A DNA stretch of 64,000 nucleotides from positions 663,501 through 727,500 of the forward strand of contig NC_092563.1 in assembly GCF_037975245.1 (NCBI RefSeq), read 5' to 3'. The DNA is from Apostichopus japonicus (Eukaryota > Echinodermata > Holothuroidea > Aspidochirotida > Stichopodidae). Positions 1 through 11,300 of this stretch are shown here, in pieces. A program made the translations under genes and the position numbers. The notes beneath the pieces were generated by a model. The model was given only the letters and a program-made list of their open reading frames with translations. It did no database searches and was not told the origin of the DNA. The stretch's first letter is position 1, and every line of letters starts with the position of its first letter.

Positions 1-1137
1 TGATTTTGTTTCCAAAGCTCTCTCCCAATCAGCTAGAGATGAAACCCTAGAGACTGTGAGATACTTTCCCTGGAAAGAACGTAAATCCTCCCTTAATTTG
101 ATAGATTTTAACATTTTCAAATCAGGCATTCTGTCTCATGTTAAAGGAGAACTCTGATTTTACGTGGCCAATTGCTTTAAACCTCAGATTTCAAACACCT
201 CAAAAATCTTTTCAATTAAAATTATCAGGCAAAAACCATTTCAAGTACTTTCAATAACTCTCTTGTTTCTTTGCTGTTTGTTTGTTTGTTTGTTTTTTAG
301 TATTTTCTGTTGTTGTATTTTGTTCCTTCTTGAGCTATAAAAATTTGCACAGACTAAATTTTCCATATGTAAATCGTTTTAATAACATGGAAACTGTAAA
401 CAAAATGAGAAGAGAGTTCCCATAGCTACCAAAGAATTGCTGAAATGTGTGTTTTAACCCCTTGAAACTTTCACAGCAATTTTGTTATGTCTGGCAGTTA
501 ATATTGTTACAACACAGTCCCTTTAAAGAGTGTTTCTTGCATATTTAATAATATTGAACTTTTGTAAACATATTTGTGGCAGCATTTGTATTACTAGCTT
601 TGTTTTTGCAAGCATATCACTACTCTCTATGTATATTTTGAGATGAGTTTGCAAGGGTCAAAGCAAGAGGTTGTTGCAGATGGGTGTTTTAATTAACCTC
701 TTACATTACGTTATTCTAATTGGTCAAGCCTTCACTGTGCACCTATGCCACTGTTACTTGATTGGAAAGGAAGAGAGATTTCAAGTGTTAATAAAAGGGT
801 ACTAACACTTTATTCGAAACATGCAACTCCTTCCTGCTCCCCCCCCCATCCCTCTCCCTGCCCTTCCAAAATATAAAGCAGTAACAGTGTAATTAGCAAT
901 TATTGTACTTTTCATAAGAGCAGCCATTGTTGTTTGAAATATCCAATTGTAACAACTAGTATTATTAATCAGAATGAAAATTATATTTTCTTTTAATAAT
1001 GTACTCACAAGCCATCTTTTAATGTATTTATAAGTATTCAATGTTGATGTTACTTCAGTCTGTTTGAAAAGAAATTCCTTCCCTGTTGTTTAATTTTATT
1101 TGACATTCATTTCTATCGCTGGGTGTAAAAGGGGCAT
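1..1137. other. No gene seen
   Basis: AT-rich DNA, probably an NDRG intron. I looked for the preceding NDRG exon (pattern GW..W) in all forward frames and did not find it. There is a C tract at 839-847. Confidence 0.5.
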
Positions 1138-1138
1138 T

Positions 1139-1190
1139 AAAATTTTACGAGCCTTAAATGGCATGCAGACATTTTACAAGCATTAAAGGC
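1139..1190. repeat. Isolated copy of the 30-bp repeat
   Basis: Contains TTAAATGGCATGCAGACATT followed by TTACAAG, nearly identical to the units at 1541-1577 and 2145-2227. It shows that the unit is dispersed as well as tandem. Confidence 0.8.
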
Positions 1191-1540
1191 ATTGAAGAAT
1201 CGCCCCAAACCGCGTGCGGCCATCTGAAAAGTTAACTTTCTGTTGCTTGCAAGGGACGTTTTATTCATGTCGCTACAAAATGCAGACAGTAATGAAACGT
1301 AATACCTTGTTATCTTTAGCTGGACCTGAGATGTCCATCGCTGTATCATTTGTACACTGTGCTGTGGGTATTGACTGCAGCTGTATGTACTGACTGTACA
1401 CTAGTGTCTAATTACCGATGGTAGCAAGCTGTGTGTGTATTTTCTGGGATAGATGGTGGGGTCTAACACTTCTGTTACACCTCATTCGAAACTAGGTCAG
1501 ATTACCGGTCTAATCGTTTCTTTTTGCACGAGTCTTCATA

Positions 1541-2227
1541 CCCTTTAAATGGCACGCAGACATTTTACAAGCCTTAAAGGATTGGTTCAGTTGTCATACA
1601 TGTTTATGTTATATGAAAGAGGACATAAAAGAAACACAACGGTGATAAAACTGTTCAAATATCTTTTTCTGTTAAAGAGATATTCAAGTGTAAACTTTTA
1701 TCAGATTGTGTAGAAACTACTGAAATCTGACTAGCTGTGATGTCACATCCTCACACTCCTGAAAAGTCTGTTTTTTTCTCTAATTATTTTGTGAGATTTA
1801 ATGACTTTCAACCAAAAGATATGTCAGGAGATCTCATATTTGTCAAAGGAAGTACTTGAGATTAAACATCTGAAGAATTTTTGATTATATTATTTTCAAA
1901 TGTGTTAAAAAATGTAAAAAAATTTTAAAGAAATATATTCATAAATGTTAAGGAAGTGAGGATGTGACATCACACCCTCACAGTAAGTCTTTCTACACCA
2001 GTCGTTTTCAAAGAAATTTTGATATCTTCAAAGTGTCATATCTCCTTAACAGAGCATGCTATCATGGTAGTTTCTTCACTGTTCTTTTTGTCTTTTTGTG
2101 CTCTTTCATACAAAATAGACATTTCAAACACCTGAACCAATCCTTTAAATGACATGCAGACATTTTACCAGCCTTTAAATGACATGCAGACATTTTACCA
2201 GCCTTTAAATGGCATGCAGACATTTTG
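1541..2227. repeat. 30-bp tandem repeat split by the foldback element
   Basis: The unit is CCTTTAAATGRCATGCAGAC plus ATTTTACCAG. One unit lies left of the element (1541-1577) and nearly three lie right of it (2145-2227). The array looks like a target site interrupted at its internal TTAA. Confidence 0.8.
1574..2148. mobile_element. TTAA-flanked foldback element (MITE-like)
   Basis: Left arm 1578-1754 and right arm 1956-2144 are imperfect inverted copies. The tips are AGGATTGGTTCAG and its complement CTGAACCAATCCT; the inner ends are GTGATGTCACATCCTCAC and GTGAGGATGTGACATCAC. Each tip abuts TTAA, the target duplicated by piggyBac-type transposases. No coding capacity is seen between the arms. 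Confidence 0.8.
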
Positions 2228-2275
2228 AATTGTGTTTGCACTTGTTTCATCTGTTTTCCTTCTCCACTTCTGTAG

Positions 2276-2353
2276 CTGTCTTCTTATTACTTGCGTGGGA
2301 AAGGAATGACAAATTACAGCCAAGAATACCTCCTCTGGCATTACTTTGGCAAG
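2276..2353 (+). CDS. NDRG: NDRG exon a
   Basis: 78 nt, 26 codons, phase 0 at both ends. Acceptor is ttctgtag, donor is gtgagt. It encodes the helix after the cap region, ending WHYFGK; the family equivalent reads DYLLWHHFG. It was too short to appear as an open reading frame and was found by similarity. Confidence 0.92.
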
Positions 2354-5300
2354 GTGAGTTATAGTATAACTGATTCGTTTCAAGAGGAGGGTAGTTAGTT
2401 TCCTTGGAGATGAGGAAAATAAAGAAGATGAAGATGGAGGGGGGGTGGGGGGATAGAAGGATGAATGTCATAATCTAGAAGGACAGGGTCATAGGGTGGT
2501 TGGAAGGACAACAGGTTACAATGTCAAGCATTCTATACATACATATACATACATGTGTGTGTGTGTATATACATAAATATGTATGTATATATACATATGT
2601 GTGTGTATATATATATATGTATGTGTGTGTAGATAAATTATGGGTATGTGATAAGTACACAAAATGGATTCATTAATTTCCAACCGTTTTAGCTCAAATA
2701 AAACTTTAATCTATGGGGTAACAAAATATTTCTGGTACAGTATTAACTCTTTTTGAGATGTTTGAAGAAGATGCATAAGGAAACGACATCCTTGACTTGG
2801 AGAGATTCCAGGATTGGTAAATGGGTGTTGTTAAAGAGATGTGACATGTAAGGGTTTGTGTAAGGGTATGAGATATAGAGTCGGTTTTGTTAGTACTTCA
2901 AGGTTGCTTCTTTTCCAAGCAGCTCTGAAATTGTGAAATAAAATGATCTTCCTAATTGCAGTCTCAAAGGTTAGATTTAAGGATATTTTACATATATGAT
3001 TAAGTCCCTAAAACTATCAGAGAATCTCACTCATGAATCAGTTCTTCCAGGTCAGGTGAAATATCTGTCTGACAGTTTGCCTGTCTTTGCTGCTCACACA
3101 TATATCTTCTTGTCTACCAATTCCTTCCCTTCACTGAGATTTAATGTGAGATTATAATTTGTGATATGAAGTTGAGGTCACGTTTTATTTGATATTTGGG
3201 AAGTGGAATCATTTGTGTGGGAAAAAGAAATTGTGTGTCCCTTTAAGAGTACTAGTTTGCCATGAGCTGTAGAAAGATGCTAGGCTCCATCTGTAATTCA
3301 TATAAAATATCTGTCATGTAAAGAGTTATTTATTTCATCAAAAATATTACAGATAATGTTCATTCTAGAAAGTGGCAGGGATGTGTGGTTAGATCGCCAG
3401 ATCCGAAGATATTTGAGAAAACGATCCAGTTAGTTTCAATTGATGAAACTGAATTACCTTTTTTATTTGCATGTTGCTAACTAATGGAACAAAATGGTTC
3501 ACCTGGACCGTAAATGCAAGTCACTTGTAGAAACCAAGTCTGCAATAAGCAAAAATTTCAATCTTTTTCTTCATTTTTGAATATGAAACTTCATCTATGA
3601 ATTGAATATCAAATTGGCAATATGCATTATACAATAATAATGGTGTATTTTTGTGACGATTATACTATTATGTTCTTTTTTGGTATGCACACACTGACAT
3701 TGAGCTATCAAATGGTCTGATATTTTTTGTTAATTCATCTCTCATTTCATGCCAGCTTTCTATCATACCATGTTCCATAAAATGGAGAGATCTCCCTTGG
3801 AAAATAAATATTGATTTATCAGTCTTCCAGCGACATAATACACAACATCCTTGTATCTCAGTATAACTAACAGGGGTGTATTAACTGACCACCGCCAACA
3901 ATGTTTGTAAAATTTATCACAAACAAGAAATAATCCTCACATTCATTGAATTTCCAAAATTTATGGAGCATAAACTGGTCATTTTGTGTTTTTCTCAAAA
4001 TGGTACAAAGAATAATCTTTTTAAGGGGCTCATATTATTCTCTTTTTTTTTCTTTTTTTTCTTTTTTTTTTTTGGTAGAAAACTATGGAAACGCATCAAG
4101 ATCTTGTCGTTCAGTTCAGAGAGAACTTGGCTAAGAGTGTGAATGCATTCAACCTTTCACTGTTTATAGATGCGTACATCAAGTAAGTCGTATGTGTTAT
4201 ATCTCAGTTTTGCCTCAAAACCAATTATCCAGATATTCTTTGAACCAGAGTAGACATGTTTACAGTCTTTGGGATCTGTAGAAGTATATTTTGCCCACAT
4301 GAATACTCTGGAATCCTCATGGGACTCCCGCCAAAACCGAATCCCGGGACATTTTCATCTGTTTGTATGAAATGTCAGGTTTTGTGATATTTCTGATCCA
4401 GCTATATATTATCCTCTCAAAGGTTCCAGAAAGGCAAATATAAACAGAGTCTAAGGATTGATTTATTTTATTGCAGTGTGTGTTTAGGTTATATGATCAT
4501 AGTTTGTGGCATTGGGAGACAAGATTTGAAGAAAGGGGCAGAAGCTTGCAACTTTAGAAAAATAAGCGTAAAAGTTAAAAGGGAAAATAGTATGTCAAAG
4601 TTATATAGTTACTTGCCATGTAGTTAAGAAGGTTATTTGTATAGACAGGAAAGGATATATAACAATCACCTCCCCCCGTGCTTCCTTACCCTCCCCACCC
4701 CCACCCCCACCCCCACCCCCCTTCCACCCCTGCATTATTCATAAAGCAGAAAGAGAATTTTGATTTCTGTCTTCTTATTTTCCACCTCTGTAGTTTTATC
4801 GTACTGGATGCAACTTTCAGACCCTCTGATATTTACATATATTATCTATATTGGTTTTTTTGCAGTAAATCACCGTCTCACTAACTGTTTCTTCTTTTTC
4901 GGTTTCTCTGTTCCAGACGTACAGATCTGAATCTTAGGCGAGAATTGGACAGGACCAGGCGGGTCACATCACCGAGCTTTGATTGTGACTCTCTTTTGGT
5001 TGCCGGGGCAAACTCACCACATCTCAATGATACCGTGAGTAATGGAGAAGGGTTAGGGGAACAAGCTCATTGTGGAGGGTAGGGATAGATGTACTCTCAT
5101 TTGGGTAGAAAAATGATGGTGGTGAAAAAACACATGTTGACATTTTCAGTTTTCTAACTCTAATCTGTTAAGAAACTCTCGTCCATTCTGATTTGAGCAT
5201 AACCACTGTCTCATGATGATGTTTCTGTGGTGCTATCTATTGATTATGTTTATTTACATAAATTTATATACTCATGGGTATATAACACAAAAATGTTGGT

Positions 5301-8300
5301 AGTAAGATGTAATAAGTGACATGTTACTCTGCAAAAGTATAGCTATGTGTTCGTCCCATTTAATTTCTCTTCATGTTACAAAAGACTTGATATTAAGTTG
5401 TACAGAAAGTCAACAATTACTTGAAATTTTCAAGAACCCAAAAAAGAATAGAACAGTATGCAACAGGAATTTGTTACAAAATTTAAAATATTTTTTACTC
5501 TTCCTTTCCTTCCCCACCCATAACAGAACATCTAATAATGTTACAGACACTGCTGCCAAAAGGGAAACTAAAATAAGAACAGTTTTCTATATTTCAGACT
5601 GAATGGTGGATTGGTATTATATGGTAATGGTAACATTTGGTAATGATTGAAACTTTTGGAATGTGAATTAAAAAGTGTTTTTCCTGCAAAAGAGAGTGTT
5701 TTGAAGTAGTGTACAGGGGACATGTTGACAGTGGGTGATCTTGAAATAGTTAATGTTAATAGTTAATGTTATGGCCTACAAAACGACTTTAAGATTTGTC
5801 TACTATGAGATGTCAAAGTTGACATGGTCATTAACACAAATACAGATAGTTGTAATGCCTTGATTTTATTGAGAAAACATATTTTTAATCGTCAACATTT
5901 CGATTTGTCATATTCAGTGTCTGATTGGTTAGGGTTGTAGATCAGACTTGATGGCAAATCTGCTAGAAAGACTTCAAAGTCACTTTACATTCCAGATTTT
6001 GTTCATCTTTAGTTGCCCCTCTCTCTCTCTCTCAAAGCATTTGTCCTCAAAGGGACATTTCCCTGGTCTTATTTGACCTTCCATCAATATCTGGATATCA
6101 TATGAATGAATAAATATCTGTGGGGGAAGTCTTTTTGCAAACTTTCATCTTATTTTTCTGTTTCTTTTTTTTGGGTGGGAAGATATTTTAGGTCGAATTT
6201 TCACAGTTTTAGCTCTTCTTTGATTTCAGGTTGAAATGAACAGCCGTTTAAATCCACAGAAAGCCACGTGGATCAAACTGTCTGATTGTGGAGGAATGAT
6301 ATTAGAGGAGCAGCCTGGGAAATTGACTGAAGCATTCCGTCTCTTCCTTCAAGGCTTAGGATACGGTAAGAAGCAGATTTGTACAGATATTTAGTCAACT
6401 TTCTTTCTTTGATGAGTGTTGGGAAGGGAGGGATTGGATCTCTGGGGACACTGACTTTACAATGACCCATCCAGTAGTTGCTACTTCAGGGTAAGGATAT
6501 TCCAAGTGCAAAATATGTTCAGAAAACTTCATCCATATTGGACGTTTGTCTTCTTCATCTGATGCAAAAAATAAATTGCTTAGGTTTTACAATTACCAAG
6601 CAAAGGAATGCTATCCTACTGTTGTTAAGGTAGCAGTCAAGTAAGCCTGAACACCTCTATAGCTACATACTGTGTAATGGACATTAAAGGCCTTATGGCA
6701 GCAGCAAGCAATTGTGAAAGTGAGACATAATTCTTATATATCAGTCCTAAAAGGCCTAAGTGTCATTAACTGATGGAGGTTTTGGCAAAGCCAATACTAG
6801 GGAAATCCATGTGACCAATTTTCAAAAAGTCTACCTAAAGTTGAAGAGATGTTGCACAATTCAGTCTGAATGTAATGCAAAAGCTTCAGACCTCTTCTAT
6901 AATAGGGTATTTTTTCCACTGTGGAAATTAAAGTGATATTCAACCTTTGCGAGGTTATATCATATTAGTATTCAAGGACACAGATTAAATGTTAGGCTGG
7001 GGAATTGAGGAAGTTGAGGGGTTCTCTGTGAACCTTTGATTTCTAGATTCTTAAAACCACTTTTAAATTACTTTTTTAAAAAGCAAAACCATTATCTGAA
7101 AAGGATGGTAAGGGATACAAACCTGGAAGAAACATCACTATAACTATTATAAGTTAGGCACTAACTATCGATAGTGTGTAAAGCAATCTGCTAGTGCCAT
7201 ACATTCAGTCTTCACTGCAATGTCAACCAACATATGTTTGTTTAGACTCTGCATTTTTAGCTCTGTTGGCATAATCAATCTAACATTCTAATGCAATAGC
7301 AAAGTAGTCTCTCATGCCTTAGCAAAGTATCTAACTGTCAATCTGTATTTCAGTTGATGCCCATCTTAGGGGCATCATTAATGTGTAAACAACAAAAATA
7401 TGTTGGAGGTCATGGCAGGCCCAAACAAGTTTCAGGGTTTGACGCTGGAGGATTACTTACTTGCGATAAAAAATAAGGTTCCGTCGTAAAAACCAAATGC
7501 AGTGTTAGCTATAATTACGACCAAAAATTCAACACAATATTCACTAAAAAGTCACATACCAACAATATTCTTGCATTAAACATTCTACCATTTTTCAACA
7601 TTATTTTAGAGTAATAGTCGATCTGTAATTTGCATTGTTGTCCTTGTACTCCTAGGCTAGGTTAGGATCGGTAACACATTGATGCCGATATTTTTTATAT
7701 TGTTCTTTAGCCCAACCAACCCTCGGCCCGTTTGGCATATAATTTGTTACGTTACAAAATGCATGTGAACGTGATTTGGCAGTGCTGTACGTGATACAGG
7801 TACAGTACTGCCTTAGCAAGAACAGTTGTGCACTGTACTGTAGCTAAATGTTAACGTTAGAAATAGGCACTTTTTTACAGAATATCGTTGAAGGTTGAAA
7901 TTCTAATAATTCTTCATTAGCAAAATATTAAGCTATCCCTTTATTATAAATACCATGAATAGAGTGGGCTAGACATTGGTTATCTTACAGTATGACTTTT
8001 CAGTGTAAAATTAATTATCAAACCATGCAACAGACAGTTATTTAAGCCCTGATTGTTACAACAGGAATTTTTAAAATTACGACCAAATTTTTCAGTCCGT
8101 CGTAAAAAAAAAAAAATCTTCCCAAAACTTCCCAAACAAACCAAAGCTGTGTAGAGAAAAATTATCTCACATTAATTGCCTAGGCCTAACTCTTCATGGA
8201 CCTAATGTTTTATCACAATGAGATTGATATCGTATGGTTCTGTCTTATTCTGTAACATTCGCTGATTTTAGCAGTGTACACAACTAACAATTACCCTGTG

Positions 8301-11300
8301 CACGCACTGTATGCACCATACTATAAACAGTGAGAAATAAACAGAAATGACGATATCCAAAGAGAAGTGCAGGAAAATTTCAATGGAGCTGATCTTAGCA
8401 AAAAGGACACCACAACGATTTCACTCCTGAAATGTGTCACCTGAAAAATAAAATTGCCAGGTATAGCCTACCATATAGTCCTAGACATGTACTGACAGTA
8501 CTACTAGTAGGCTACTAGGCCTATATGTATAACACATCCAATGTTTGTTGTTGTTCTTAAGCCTAACCTTAGCTCCTAATGTTATATTAACAAACAGGTT
8601 AGGCTGATGATATTATTGTACCCTACATTTAACATTGAGGATAATGCTTACACAAAGTGTAAGCATTAAGTGTTTTATAAAAGCAATGTGAATGAAAGTT
8701 TCAAAGGTGATCAGTGGTTTGCATTAAGTTTTGAAAAAGGTTATAGGTACGCTAGTACTATCAATGAAGGCCTAGCATGTTAGGATAGGAGGATGTGTTT
8801 GTTAGTTCAAATGTTTAGAGCTAGGCTAATTTTCTGTGTGTGGAGGCCTACATTTATGAAAAACTACGGATATTGAAAGCCAAGTACTGCCTATCTCTCT
8901 TTGGACAGTCTAAGTCACACTTGACCTATGGCCATGCAAACATCAGATATTTTGTTTTCAACTATTAGTGGCATCTCTGGTTTAACCCAGAGGTCAAATA
9001 GTCTATGTGTTTGATGTCAATTAAATGGAAATGTATGTGTAATATTAATTGTCATAACCCATTTTTGAAAAATTGGCTTCAGCCAGATTTTGCCTGCTTT
9101 TAGCATTTGTTTAAGGGAATGTCTGACTGATGTATTACACAATTGGTTTTTCCGGCAAGGGCAGTGAATGTTGTCTGCCAGGCACAACAGTTGGAATTTA
9201 TGATTTCTGTCCTGGATGTTGGGATAAATTTGTTGATGTCACATATTTGAAAGTGTGAAATGAAGACAATCTTATAGTAATTCAATATAGGACTAACCCA
9301 AGTCTTTGGAAAAAAAAATTTTTCCAAAGGAATGCTACGGAAGTAATACTAAGAAGCTGCTCAGAATTTGTAAGAGATTAGTGGTTTGACAAGCAGCAGT
9401 ATCTCAAATTGGATTATTCTCGGTCGTAAAGTAAACAGACAACATGGTTCGTCTCGGGTGTTAAGTAAACAAACAGAATGGTTTATTAGTTCTAGGTCAT
9501 AAAGTAAACAAACAGAATGGTTTATTATTTCTAGGTCATAAAGGAAACAAACAGAATGGTTTATTATTTCTAGGTCATAAAGGAAATAAACAGAATGGTT
9601 TATTATTTCTAGGTCATAAAGTAAACAAACAGAATGGTTTATTCTCTGTTATTAAGTAAACAGACAAAATGTTTCATTCTCGGTTATAAAGTAATGGTTT
9701 TACCCTCATTGGCGTTCAAAACAGATTGTACAAAGTCACTTTGCAATTGTCAATTAAGCTAAAACATCATTGATTTTCTAGTTTTGTGATGTCATTGTTA
9801 AATTATGATTGGGTTGGTCGTTGTTTCACCACGTCCAGTACCCAGGCTCCTGGGTTGATCTCGTCCCAGCGAGCCCCAAAAACTCTTAGTTGCCCCCCCA
9901 CCTTGGCGTTGGGCGCTATGGTGGGGTGGGCATCCCTAGGGCCGTTTACCGCGGTTCCTGCGGTATTGTGGGCGGAACGGTCTGTGCTCGGGACACGAAG
10001 GAGCGGAGTACTGCTGTGCTCGCGAATTACCCCGATTCTGACTAGCCGGCCCTCGGCTGTCTGAAGTGGCTACTTTGTTGCGAGTCATGACAAGGCCGAG
10101 CGGGACATGTGCTCGTCTGCCTCCCTCAAGGACTTCATTCTCTCCGCCTCTTCCCGGAGTTTTTCGTCAAACTTGCCACTGAAGAGGTCACTTCCCAGAA
10201 TTGGCAGGTTACGGAACCCGTCCTTCGTGAATCGGGACGACCAATTTAGGGAGTCTAATACCAGGTCTCAGCGTGTCATGGTGGCCTTAACCGAGACGCG
10301 GGCAAACTGATCCAGCACCATCCTGGAGACAGGTCCCAGGAGGGCAATGATGGCAGCGGTATCCTTACGGGAGATACCCGATGCCTGTGCTTGCTGGAAA
10401 GACCTGTTCAGCAGTTCTGCAAAAAGCAACAAGGCCCACAAGTATTTCATCCCCGCCCGGGAGGCCCTATCCACGTCAAACAGGGAGGATTCTAAGTTAT
10501 TTGCATCCTTCCCCCTGAATTTGCCTTTGCTATCCAAAGCACCCGCCGACCGAAGTCTCTCCTTCACCTGAGGCGGAATGTGAGGCGGTGCGAAAAGACT
10601 CTCCCAGTCTTCATCGCCTACATGAAAGGTGCGTTGGGCCGTTCACTGGAAAGCTGTCCAGCGTTTTGCCTGTGCTACCGCCTGGAACCTTTCTCATTCA
10701 AAATTTCATTCAAAATCCACCGGGATGGAGGCTCGCGGCTTTTGGGCGGCCGCGTTCAACGTGAGCTTGGATGCCGGCCCCTCCTGGGCACGCGCATCCA
10801 CCTTTTCCTCGTAACCGAGGACCCTGCGGAGGACTGCCGTCGTCAGAGCGTCGTCGGCTCTCGAGGAGGCGTCGTCCCAGGGATCCCCCTGGGCCTCCTC
10901 AGGGGCGTGATGGTCCGTTACCGGCGCAGGCAGTGGAGGCGGTTGTTGTGGTATGGACGGTGTAACCTGCTGTTCCGGGTCCGGTTGACCCGGCTTTTGC
11001 AGCAGCTGCCCCAGAAGGTCCTTGACCCGGGAGAGGAGAGCTTGTCCCGAGTCCGTGGACTGTCTCCTACGTTTCTTGGCTCTGCGACGCCCCGAAGAAT
11101 GTCCCACGACCCCGGGTGGATGTAAAAAGGTCCGCCACCGCCTGCCTGCGGGGGCTTGCGGACTCCACATGACCCGATGTGGATGGCCCCTCCTGGGGCC
11201 GCGGCCGTGGCTGTGCCAAAGCCGCACAGGTATTTGTTCCATTTCGCATGGATACCCGTTCTGGGAGTGGGCTTAAGCCATCTCGTATGGCGGCCTCTGA

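Noticed and set aside
10580-11242. 181-residue + strand frame and others over the GC-rich patch
   Set aside because: They are antisense to the DIRS-like remnant; long open frames follow from its GC content.
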